Assembly (NCBI RefSeq): GCF_900108855.1
Contig: NZ_FNXY01000001.1
Coordinates: forward strand, 682,001 to 746,000
Source: Dyadobacter koreensis
Lineage (GTDB): Bacteria > Bacteroidota > Bacteroidia > Cytophagales > Spirosomataceae
Length of the DNA: 64,000 nt
Direction of reading: 5' to 3'
Positions 37,523 to 44,483 of the stretch are shown here, piece after piece. A program made the translations under genes and the position numbers. The notes under the pieces are model-generated. The model searched no databases, was not told the origin of the DNA, and saw nothing but the letters and a program-made list of their open reading frames with translations. Numbering within the stretch: position 1 is the first letter of the stretch; each line of letters starts with the position of its first letter.

Positions 37523-38288
37523 ATGAACACAAACACTTTGGAAAAGTTACGCAAGCTAAATCGCACCGGCGACCCGGTTTTACGGCATGTTCCATGCCTT
37601 TAAAAGTAGCCTGGAAAGTGGAAAGACTAATGACTACACGGCGGATGAGCTTTTAGCCCATCTGGTTGACGCTGAATGGGATGACAGAAATAACCGCCGG
37701 GTCGAACGCCAGATCTTGTACGCACGGTTCCGCTATAAGGCCATGGTCGAAAATATCCACTATCATGCTGATAGAAGTATTGACCGTAATCAGATCATGC
37801 GCCTGGCAGAATGCTCCTTTATTGGCCGAAATGAAAACCTATTGATCACAGGCAGTACCGGAATCGGTAAAAGCTATGTAGCATCTGCGATTGGTCATCA
37901 GGCATGCATACTTGGCTACCGCGTAATGTATGCCAGTACTCCCAAATTGTTTGCCAAACTCAAAATGGCCAAGGCGGATGGATCTTACATCAAAGAGATT
38001 ACAAAGATAGAACGGCAGCAACTGCTTATCCTGGACGACTTTGGTATCCAGCCTTTCGATGCCCAGAGCCGGGCAGCACTGATGGAAATCATAGAAGACA
38101 GGCACGGAAAAACATCCCTGATAATAACTTCTCAGTTGCCTGTCAGCAAGTGGCATGAAGTAATAGGAGAAAAAACCATTGCTGATGCCATTTTAGATCG
38201 TATCGTACATGATGCACACAGGGTTGAATTAAAGGGCGAATCAATGAGAAGAAAACGAAAAACGGAGCTCGAAAATAGCTACGAATAA
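37523..38288 (+). pseudogene. istB: IS21 helper ATPase IstB, frameshifted by a 16-bp insertion
   Basis: The original start gives MNTNTLEKLRKL, and the long downstream frame opens at FYGMFHAFKSSLES. Between them lies a 16-bp GC-rich insert that stops the frame. Without it the gene is 750 bases (249 residues plus stop), normal for IstB. The AAA+ core is intact: Walker A GSTGIGKSY, Walker B LLILDDFG, and an ITSQLPVSKWHEVIGE sensor region. An internal ATG at 37587 could still start a protein shortened by about 16 residues. IstB normally selects target DNA for IstA. Confidence 0.88.
37562..37577 (+). repeat. GC-rich micro-insertion 5 in istB (frameshifting)
   Basis: CGCACCGGCGACCCGG is identical to the 16-bp insertion in istA. 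It is preceded by AT in both places. It interrupts the N-terminal codons of istB. Confidence 0.75.
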
Positions 38289-38357
38289 TTATAACTTTTA
38301 TTTACTAATTTTGAATCGCTTCTACTAGCATTTTCTACTACCGGCCGCCAGTTAATT

Positions 38358-38394
38358 AGGTGGTCAATTTGCCACGGAATCAGGTGGTCAACTT
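38358..38394 (-). repeat. Right IS21 terminal repeats (two copies)
   Basis: AGGTGGTCAATTT (38358) and AGGTGGTCAACTT (38382) are inverted relative to the left set and are again 24 bases apart. Confidence 0.85.
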
Positions 38395-38566
38395 CTCCGA
38401 AATACCCAGCTTAAGTAGCCTTTTGTGGGTTTCTTTATCCATTTCACTACATTTGCTAATGTTATTTGTCTTTGATTGCTATCACTTGTACAAATACAGA
38501 ACTAAGCTCTACACTCTGCAAGTTTTTATAGAACTTTTTTCTATATTTTTTTAATTAATTATTTAA

Positions 38567-38785
38567 ATGTCTGTAAAAGAAAGACTTAAAGAATATATTC
38601 ATTTAAAAAAAATCAGCACTAGACAATTCGAAATTCAATTAGGATTGTCTAATGGATATATTAATAATATCAAAAAATCTATTTCAAGGGCGACCTTAGA
38701 GAATATCTCTATGAAGCACCCAAATTTGAACTTGGAATGGCTTCTACTTGGTGAAGGGGAAATGCTAAAGGGGGGGGTGGTTTGA
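38567..38785 (+). CDS. XRE-type repressor HTH half, split from the S24 half
   Basis: A 72-residue helix-turn-helix protein (ERLKEYIHLKKISTRQFEIQ, LSNGYINNIKKSI) ending in NLEWLLLGEGEMLKGGVV. WLLxGEGEML is the usual end of the DNA-binding part of Bacteroidota HTH-S24 repressors, which normally continue into a peptidase domain. Here the frame stops just after eight consecutive G bases. Reading seven G instead joins it in frame to the next gene through KGGWFENMSGFTKDE. It may act alone as a short DNA-binding protein or be half of a phase-variable repressor. It is probably the regulator of the surrounding element. Confidence 0.8.
   Translation: MSVKERLKEYIHLKKISTRQFEIQLGLSNGYINNIKKSISRATLENISMKHPNLNLEWLLLGEGEMLKGGVV
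38770..38777 (+). repeat. G8 homopolymer at the repressor domain junction
   Basis: Eight consecutive G bases lie exactly where the HTH frame ends and the S24 frame should join. Loss of one G fuses the frames into a protein of about 272 residues. Confidence 0.85.
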
Positions 38786-38789
38786 AAAT

Positions 38790-39386
38790 ATGTCAGGTTT
38801 TACAAAAGACGAACGTCAGCAAATGCTTGCTAAGGAAAATATAGAATCAAATGCAATTGACCTCGGCTTTATTGACGGAGACTACGAAACATTTACTTCG
38901 AAAAACGGAAATGAGTATTCTGTTATATCCGATAACAACTATTTACTAACCGTAAAACTTGTAAGCCAAAAAGCTTACGCAGGGTATCTGGCTGGATTCA
39001 GCCAAGCCGAATACCTAAAAGAACTCCCCTCCTTACAAACGTCAGTGAAAAACTTTCATAATGGAACCTACAGAGCCTTTGAAGTCAAGGGTGACAGTAT
39101 GGATTGCGATAAAAAATATGCTATTCAAGAAGGCGACATAGCCATTGGTCGGCAACTACACCAGGAAATGTGGAAGTACAAATTACACATTCATGATTAT
39201 AAAGAATGGATAATCGTACATGACGGCGGCATCATTATTAAACACATTTCCGCCCATGATGTAGAAAATGGAGTGATTCATTGTGTCTCCTACAACGACG
39301 ACAAAATGATTTATCCGGATTTTGATTTGAACTTGAAAGATGTTTACGAGTTATACAATGTAATTAAAATCGAAAAATTCAGATAA
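38790..39386 (+). CDS. S24 (LexA/CI-like) peptidase half of a phage-type repressor
   Basis: A 198-residue protein with the S24 signature AFEVKGDSMDCDKK, where Ser of GDSM is the family nucleophile, followed by IQEGDIAIGR. The catalytic Lys is probably the one in GGIIIKHIS. The N-terminus is a linker that normally joins an HTH domain. It starts five bases after the HTH gene stops, in the next frame. LexA/CI-type proteins use this domain for self-cleavage under DNA damage and for dimerisation. It may be translated alone from its ATG or fused through slippage in the G8 tract. Confidence 0.85.
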   Translation: MSGFTKDERQQMLAKENIESNAIDLGFIDGDYETFTSKNGNEYSVISDNNYLLTVKLVSQKAYAGYLAGFSQAEYLKELPSLQTSVKNFHNGTYRAFEVKGDSMDCDKKYAIQEGDIAIGRQLHQEMWKYKLHIHDYKEWIIVHDGGIIIKHISAHDVENGVIHCVSYNDDKMIYPDFDLNLKDVYELYNVIKIEKFR

Positions 39387-39394
39387 TCTAAAAA

Positions 39395-40117
39395 ATGAAA
39401 AAACTCTCCTTATTAACCTTCGTTGGATTAATATTTTCACAGGTTGCGCTTCACGCCCAAGACATGATTAACCAAAAAGATGGTGTTCAAATTAAAGCAA
39501 AGGTCCTTGAAGTGACAGTCGATGAAGTAAAATATAAAAAGTTTGATTTCCAAGACGGGCCTACTTACTCAAAGAAAAAAGCTGAATTATCTGGAATAAC
39601 ATATTCCAATGGTGAAGAGGAGATTTTCAAAGTTTCAGACAATAGAAATAAGAAAATGTTCATCTGGGGACCATCAACAAAAAAAATTGAACTCCCTAAA
39701 TTAGAGTTAAAAGAAAAGACAAAAGTTTATATCGCAGATAACAGAAAAGAACCAGTTAAAAAAAGCGTAGTTGAATTTACCAGCAAAGAACTCGTAGAAT
39801 TGGTAAAAAACCTATTAGGTAAAGAAACCAGCGGCAATATTTCGTTTGTAGAAACTGAAATTGATGCGCTAGGTTCCTCCAATGGAGTATCAATTAGTAT
39901 TGATGCTTACGATGCTACTTTTTATCCAGGCGCTTGGCATACCGAGACTAGGTATTTTGTAAAGACTTCAAATGATGGAGTAAAGGGACAGAAAGAAATA
40001 GAATCTTTGAAGGGAGCATTCAACACATTTGGTCATGCGACCGCCAAATCTCGTTTAACAAAGTCCTTTGAGGAAGCAACAAGTAAATTAATAGAATTTA
40101 TTAACTCAAAAATGTAA
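39395..40117 (+). CDS. Unrecognised exported protein
   Basis: A 240-residue protein with a clear signal peptide (MKKLSLLTFVGLIFSQVALHAQ). An early beta-rich block, MINQKDGVQIKAKVLEVTVDEVKYKKFD then SGITYSNGEEEIFKV, resembles a short repeated strand pattern seen in Bacteroidota periplasmic proteins. A Lys-rich linker leads to a C-terminal alpha/beta domain with GSSNGVSISIDAYDATFYPG. No family is recognised. It lies eight bases after the S24 gene, so it is probably in the same transcript, which would place an envelope protein under the repressor operon. Confidence 0.7.
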   Translation: MKKLSLLTFVGLIFSQVALHAQDMINQKDGVQIKAKVLEVTVDEVKYKKFDFQDGPTYSKKKAELSGITYSNGEEEIFKVSDNRNKKMFIWGPSTKKIELPKLELKEKTKVYIADNRKEPVKKSVVEFTSKELVELVKNLLGKETSGNISFVETEIDALGSSNGVSISIDAYDATFYPGAWHTETRYFVKTSNDGVKGQKEIESLKGAFNTFGHATAKSRLTKSFEEATSKLIEFINSKM

Positions 40118-40202
40118 TTCAACTTCATAGCCGCGGCGGAAAAAGTAGTGGAGAAGTATTTTGTATCAGGAGAATTTAAAAAGTAAGAATAAACTCAACA
40201 AA

Positions 40203-40934
40203 GTGAAAAATTTAATACCACATATCCTCATTGTCTTATTGTTTCTGGGGTGCAAAGATCGCGGACCAGCAACTATTGATGCTCCAAGCATTGAATTAAA
40301 TTATGACAATGTACATCAGTTTGCAATTAAAAAAGGCAAAGAAGATATAGCTCCATCCAAATTTAAATGGACGTCATCAAATGAAAAAGTAGGCACAGTC
40401 GATGGTAATGGCCTTTTTAAAGCGAGAAAAATTGGCCAAACTAAAATTATAGCAAATGGCAACGGGCAAACTGTTGAAAGCAATGTTACAGTCACGCCAT
40501 ACAACACTTTTGTTGTTGAACCTATTCTGGATTTTAGTCTTGATTTACCTGCAATCAGAGCCAGAGAAACAGGGGAAGTTTTATTTGCAGGTGATTACTG
40601 GATTTATTTCGAGCGCGATAATGAGTCATTAAGGCGAGTGGGTTATTTTTTTGAAAATGGAAAATTAGCGAATGCAGTCTTGCTTTTTAATTATACACTA
40701 GCGAATATGGCTTCCAATGCTGCAAAGTTTGCGACATTTTATAATGAAAGGTATCCTATCAAAGAAAATATTCGCGGGAAAATAGCCTACGTAAATGACG
40801 AGAAAACCCTGGCCATATTCTACGAGCATGATGAATATATTGGATACAATGCAACTTACTACCAATATAACAATGTACCCGATAAAATTAGGAGAATACA
40901 GCTTCCCGATCCTGAGAACTTAAGAAGCAAATAA
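40203..40934 (+). CDS. Lipoprotein with a bacterial Ig-like (BIG2) domain
   Basis: I chose a GTG start because it gives MKNLIPHILIVLLFLGCKDR, a compact lipoprotein signal; a TTG 42 bases upstream is in frame but adds a polar stretch. Residues about 25-100 fit a BIG2 domain (FKWTSSNEKVGTVDGNGLFKA, KIGQTKIIANGNG, VESNVTVTP). The C-terminal 140 residues are unrecognised. BIG2 domains are common in surface adhesion and carbohydrate-binding proteins. It is probably lipid-anchored in the outer membrane. It follows the exported protein gene and precedes a membrane protein gene by five bases. Confidence 0.72.
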   Translation: MKNLIPHILIVLLFLGCKDRGPATIDAPSIELNYDNVHQFAIKKGKEDIAPSKFKWTSSNEKVGTVDGNGLFKARKIGQTKIIANGNGQTVESNVTVTPYNTFVVEPILDFSLDLPAIRARETGEVLFAGDYWIYFERDNESLRRVGYFFENGKLANAVLLFNYTLANMASNAAKFATFYNERYPIKENIRGKIAYVNDEKTLAIFYEHDEYIGYNATYYQYNNVPDKIRRIQLPDPENLRSK

Positions 40935-40939
40935 AAATC

Positions 40940-41542
40940 ATGTCAAAGAAAAGTAGAGCCATCAGAGCATATCAGTTACACAAAGCGCGTATTGATAGGT
41001 ATTCACCTCATCCTGGTATGCAATGGTTGCAACAACTAAATGATATGACCAAATTATACCTTGGCGAGAATTCGGCTCAGTATAAGGCTCTTAATAATAC
41101 ATCAAATTTCCGATATTCCTTGTTGTATATTGAAAACAAAGAATTGAACAGGAATCAATTCAGCAATGATTTAGCAATAAGATTGATCGACAACTACATT
41201 TATTACATTGAGACAAATGGCGTTTTTGTAGATTCAAAAGCAGCAAGCAATGTACTTGGTACATTGAGCAATGAGGCATTATTGGGTGGAATTATTACAT
41301 TATTGATAGCAGTTGGGGCATCAGGGTTCGCAATTGGATATGCAATAGGCCCAAGTCAAAAAGATTCATTTCCTGGCTCGAAGCCCCTGATTGAATCCTC
41401 GATACCCGCCAATAGTGAAACCGGCAGTAAAACAGAAAACAAAAGGAAGTATATGGAACACAAAAAAAGTGATAGCGCTAGCGTAATTCATAATAGTAAA
41501 GAAATTGACAATGTAAAAACTAAAATTCATAGGAAGAATTGA
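40940..41542 (+). CDS. Unrecognised single-helix membrane protein
   Basis: A 200-residue protein with a basic, helical N-terminal domain (KSRAIRAYQLHKARIDRY), a central polar region, one strongly hydrophobic segment at about 115-137 (LLGGIITLLIAVGASGFAIGYAIG) and a polar, Lys/Ser-rich tail. There is no signal peptide, so the N-terminus is probably cytoplasmic. No family is recognised. It follows the BIG2 lipoprotein by five bases and may link it to the inner membrane. It is confined to the mobile element as far as the window shows. Confidence 0.6.
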   Translation: MSKKSRAIRAYQLHKARIDRYSPHPGMQWLQQLNDMTKLYLGENSAQYKALNNTSNFRYSLLYIENKELNRNQFSNDLAIRLIDNYIYYIETNGVFVDSKAASNVLGTLSNEALLGGIITLLIAVGASGFAIGYAIGPSQKDSFPGSKPLIESSIPANSETGSKTENKRKYMEHKKSDSASVIHNSKEIDNVKTKIHRKN

Positions 41543-41546
41543 AAAA

Positions 41547-41843
41547 CTACTTCCAGAACTTGAAGTTATAAAGCCACTTATACCCGAACAAACTGAAAAA
41601 ATAATATCGGTGATTGGAAACATCAGTAGCTTCCTTGCGCTTATCCAAAGTAGCATCCCGAAGCATATTTAAATTGGAGTTTAAAAGATCGGCAACATCG
41701 ATGTTCCGGAATCTAGACTTTCTGGCTGTGTAAATTTCGCAGATCTTTTCATCGCCTGAAAATAACCGACGGATTGTTCCAGTAACTTTTCCATTGGAAT
41801 TTCTAACCAGCGATTCCTGTAGGGAAAGGTTTAGAAAAGATTT
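41547..41843 (-). pseudogene. Possible gene remnant without a start codon
   Basis: The minus strand is open for 98 codons after a double stop, reading NSNGKVTGTIRRLFSGDEKI, then FRNIDVADLLNSNLNMLRDA and ending in YKWLYNFKFWK. Composition is protein-like, but no ATG exists near the start of the frame. It may be a truncated gene end left by element decay. No family is recognised. Apart from this, the stretch between 41,543 and 41,920 holds nothing recognisable. Confidence 0.35.
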
Positions 41844-41920
41844 TCATCAGTATTAACCCATTGAAGTAATTAATTATAGTGTGTGTGATTGAACAATTAA
41901 AATTACTAAAAATTTAAGCC

Positions 41921-42301
41921 ATGACAAACATTTCCGAAAACGCACCAGAAGGCCAACCAACCAGAGGCCGTGGACGTCCAAAAATTTCTCCAGAGAAAAA
42001 AGCAGAATCAGCTGCTGTATTGAGACAAAGAAATCCTACCAAACTAATACCGGAAACACAGGCAATCCATTCCAGATTTTTTCAGGCATTCAACTTTTTA
42101 TTAAATAGCACCGATGGTCCAAAAATTAAAAGCACCTATGACTTTGTAAAAAAATACGGAATTAATCATGGCAATTTTTCAAAGCTAAAAGCGGATCCGG
42201 AGAAGTTTGCGTTACCAGTTATCTATCTTTTTTACCTGGTAGATGATTTCGGCATTTCAGCACATTGGCTACTAACAGGAGAAGGTGAAATGATTAATTA
42301 A
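41921..42301 (+). CDS. AT-hook and HTH-like DNA-binding protein
   Basis: A 126-residue protein. RGRGRPKISPEKK (residues about 15-27) contains the AT-hook core GRP flanked by basic residues, which binds the minor groove of A/T-rich DNA. The C-terminal part (YDFVKKYGINHGNFSKLKAD to HWLLTGEGEMIN) looks like the HTH domain of the element repressor, including the WLLxGEGEM ending. It therefore resembles a repressor N-domain with an added AT-hook and no peptidase. It lies next to the right end of the element. A regulatory or excision-related role is inferred. Confidence 0.65.
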   Translation: MTNISENAPEGQPTRGRGRPKISPEKKAESAAVLRQRNPTKLIPETQAIHSRFFQAFNFLLNSTDGPKIKSTYDFVKKYGINHGNFSKLKADPEKFALPVIYLFYLVDDFGISAHWLLTGEGEMIN

Positions 42302-42394
42302 AAAGAAGTTTTTCAATAATATCCTGCATAGTTCCTTCAAATAAGCAAATTCGAATATAAAAATCTGATATTCAGCTAGATTCATTTTTTATTT

Positions 42395-42407
42395 GTAGGA
42401 CGTAGCG
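42395..42407 (+). repeat. Right attachment site (attR) core inside tRNA-Val
   Basis: GTAGGACGTAGCG, identical to 34425-34437, covers the discriminator base, the 3' acceptor strand and the start of the T-stem of the tRNA. The tRNA remains intact, as expected when the element restores its 3' end. Confidence 0.7.
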
Positions 42408-42470
42408 GGCTCGAACCGCTGACCTCCGCCCTGTCAAGGCGGCACTCTGAACCAACTGAGCTAACATCCT
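42396..42470 (-). tRNA. tRNA-Val (anticodon GAC)
   Basis: The minus strand folds into a complete cloverleaf: acceptor AGGATGT/ACGTCCT (one G-U pair), D-arm GCTC, anticodon stem CCGCC/GGCGG with loop TTGACAG (anticodon GAC, reading GUC and GUU), variable AGGTC, and T-stem AGCGG/CCGCT with TTCGAGC. The discriminator is A and CCA is not encoded. Its 5' end lies 21 bases after the MFS gene stop on the same strand. Its 3' end serves as the attachment site of the 8-kb element. Confidence 0.95.
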
Positions 42471-42491
42471 CTTTGTAATCTCAAATATATG

Positions 42492-43808
42492 TCAATTTGC
42501 TTTTGTCTGCAATCCAAAACGGTAAACTTTTTGAGATGGGATTCTGGAAAGCAGGATCAGACCGATGACAAATATAAAAAGCAAAGCCAGAATGCTGTTA
42601 CGCATACTTCCAGTCAGTTGTTCGACGGCTCCGTAAATAAATGTTCCAATCATAATTGCTGATTTTTCCGTCACGTCATAAAAACTAAAAAATGAAGCTG
42701 TGTCAACGGTATTTTCAGGAATCAACTTTGAATAAGTCGCTCTGGAAAGGGATTGGATTCCGCCCATAACCATTCCAACTGCACAGGCAACGACATAAAA
42801 TTCATTGGCTTCTGTAGTGTAATAAGCGCCTGCACAAATGGCGATCCAGATGGCCACACCGATCATAAGCGCATAAATGTTTCCGATTTGAGACGAGATC
42901 CAGGCGAAAAAGTAAGAACCGGCAATCCCCACAAGCTGAATCAATAGAACCGTAATAATCAGACTTTGAGATGGCAGCTTCAATTCCGTCGCGCCAAAAA
43001 TTGTCGCCACGTACATCACCGTTCTTAACCCCATGGTATAGACGAAAAACGCCAGGAGGAATTTAGCAAGATAGGGCTGCTTTCGAAGTTCGCGATAAAC
43101 CTTGCCAAGTTCTGAAAACCCGTTGAAAAGCCAGTTTTTTACAGGTTTTCTTCCCTCATAATTTGACGGAAGATACCGAAACGGAATTTGCGCAAACAAG
43201 ATCCACCAGACACCAACTGTAAAAAATGAAATTCTGGCTGGCATCGCTTTATCAGAGATACCGTAAAACGAGGGCGCCAGGACCATACTCAAATTAAACA
43301 AAAGCAACAGAACGCTTCCCAAGTATCCCATTGAAAATCCTCTGGCGCTGTACCGGTCGAAATTATCTTCTGTTGCAATTTCGGGCAGATAGGAATCATA
43401 GAAAACAATGCTCCCACTCCATCCAATCAAGCTGAGCGCAAATATTAGAACAGAAAAATTGAGCGTATCTTTTGTGAAGAAAAAAAGCAACATGCAGCTG
43501 ATTGCCCCCAAATAACAAAAGAACTTCATAAACCTTTTCTTGTGACCAGTAAAATCCGCAATTGCGGTGCAAATGGGGATCAGTAGTGCGGTAAACAAAA
43601 AAGACGCAGAAACGGTATAGGAAAATAAAACAGAACTCTTAATCTGTAATCCGAAGAAACTTACAACGCCGGTTCCCGCAGATGCGTTCATCGCTGCAGC
43701 TGAAAAATAAACGGGAAAGATGCTGGAAACAATAACCAGGGCATGAACTGAATTAGCCCAGTCGTACATACACCAGGCATTTATTATCTTGGGATTATTT
43801 TTTTGCAT
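42492..43808 (-). CDS. MFS transporter, Atg22/UMF1-like
   Basis: A 438-residue protein with 12 predicted helices. The N-terminal INAWCMYDWANSVHALVIVSSIFPVYF is the hallmark of the Atg22-like/UMF1 branch, and GGIQSLSRATYSKLIPENT is its second conserved loop. The group includes fungal vacuolar amino-acid effluxers; bacterial members are mostly uncharacterised. It is transcribed toward the tRNA-Val gene and is preceded by the terminator of the next gene. Confidence 0.88.
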   Translation of the reverse strand: MQKNNPKIINAWCMYDWANSVHALVIVSSIFPVYFSAAAMNASAGTGVVSFFGLQIKSSVLFSYTVSASFLFTALLIPICTAIADFTGHKKRFMKFFCYLGAISCMLLFFFTKDTLNFSVLIFALSLIGWSGSIVFYDSYLPEIATEDNFDRYSARGFSMGYLGSVLLLLFNLSMVLAPSFYGISDKAMPARISFFTVGVWWILFAQIPFRYLPSNYEGRKPVKNWLFNGFSELGKVYRELRKQPYLAKFLLAFFVYTMGLRTVMYVATIFGATELKLPSQSLIITVLLIQLVGIAGSYFFAWISSQIGNIYALMIGVAIWIAICAGAYYTTEANEFYVVACAVGMVMGGIQSLSRATYSKLIPENTVDTASFFSFYDVTEKSAIMIGTFIYGAVEQLTGSMRNSILALLFIFVIGLILLSRIPSQKVYRFGLQTKAN

Positions 43809-43829
43809 AGAAGAAATTTTGCTGCAAAA

Positions 43830-43866
43830 TAAGAAAAGCGGCAGATTATATCCGCCGCTTTTCTTA
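43830..43866 (-). terminator. Terminator of the small lipoprotein gene
   Basis: TAAGAAAAGCGGC and GCCGCTTTTCTTA form a 13-bp perfect stem with an 11-base loop. It lies 21 bases past the stop of the minus-strand lipoprotein gene. Confidence 0.85.
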
Positions 43867-43886
43867 CAATATTTACAAAGGCTGTT

Positions 43887-44342
43887 TTATTTAATCACCG
43901 GCTCGAAGACCATGTAGGTTTCTGTATCAACGCCACCTACCGGCATTACTCTTTTCAATCTAAGTTTGCTGTTTGTAAGTTCTGCAACAGTAAATTTCCC
44001 GGAAAAACCGCTTACGGCGATATCCAGCGTGGTAGAATCATCAATTAGATACCAAGTCCCGCCATTTAAAACCTGGCTCGTGTTGCGTTCCAATGCTTTA
44101 GTCACATTGTTTGCCTGAAACTGAATATCCATATATTCTGCAATGGCTTTGGTTTCCATATTAAGCAAAGAAGTTGCAATAGTCTTCCCGCTTAGGTCAG
44201 TAACCGAAGTCATCCGCCACGGATAATTTACAAGAATTTTGCTCTTTTCCGTCGGCATCGCAGGATCGTCACTATCTTTACTGCAAGAACCCAGCAGAAA
44301 TAAAATGGCAAATACGGCAACAAGATTAATTAATCGATTCAT
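43887..44342 (-). CDS. Small lipocalin-like lipoprotein
   Basis: A 151-residue protein with a lipobox signal (AILFLLGSCSKDSD). The mature part has the pattern of a small lipocalin-like barrel: YPWRMTSVTDLSGK, TWYLIDDSTTLDIAV, then TNSKLRLKRVMPV and a final ETYMVFEPV. Many Bacteroidota genomes encode such periplasmic or outer-membrane lipoproteins of unknown role. It is monocistronic with a strong terminator. The family is inferred from pattern only. Confidence 0.65.
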   Translation of the reverse strand: MNRLINLVAVFAILFLLGSCSKDSDDPAMPTEKSKILVNYPWRMTSVTDLSGKTIATSLLNMETKAIAEYMDIQFQANNVTKALERNTSQVLNGGTWYLIDDSTTLDIAVSGFSGKFTVAELTNSKLRLKRVMPVGGVDTETYMVFEPVIK

Positions 44343-44483
44343 TTTTGCGTTTTTAAAGTAACAGGTTTGGCTAAGCCAGCCATTCCTAGTCGGAATCTTA
44401 AAATAGTTAAATTAGCTGTTTTAAGGCTGGTATTGCAAAATTAACGATTTGTTTCATCAATTCTTATCGAAGAGCACACAAAT

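Larger units (their letters stand above)
35711..38401 (+). mobile_element. IS21-family insertion sequence, defective
   Basis: A roughly 2.7-kb element with istA and istB in order on the plus strand. Its ends are inverted: TTCGGTGAAACTGACCACCT at the left and the near-complement AGGTGGTCAACTTCTCCGAA at the right. Both ends carry extra internal copies at 24-base spacing, as is usual for IS21 terminal sites. The exact outer boundary and target duplication cannot be fixed by eye. It interrupts the integrase gene. Both genes are disrupted by short GC-rich insertions, so this copy should be unable to move by itself. Confidence 0.85.
34425..42407 (+). mobile_element. Integrated element (about 8 kb) in tRNA-Val(GAC)
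   Basis: The interval is bounded by the 13-bp direct repeats and targets the 3' end of a tRNA gene, the classical habit of tyrosine-recombinase elements. It holds a broken integrase at the left, an IS21-family insertion, a split HTH/S24 repressor, three unrecognised envelope proteins, a possible remnant and an AT-hook protein. Codon use and base composition look more A/T-rich than the flanks, judged by eye. No capsid, tail, relaxase or replication gene was seen, so it may be a degraded prophage or a small satellite island. Self-mobility is unlikely because the integrase is inactive. Confidence 0.7.

Noticed and set aside
37684..37710. A possible sixth GC-rich insert in istB near CCGCCGGGTCGAACG
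   Set aside because: It encodes NNRRVERQ, a normal conserved segment of IstB, and does not match the insert pattern.
42396..42470. tRNA-Asp, because GTC is visible in the loop on the plus strand
   Set aside because: The cloverleaf with the TTCGA loop forms only on the minus strand, where the anticodon is GAC (Val).
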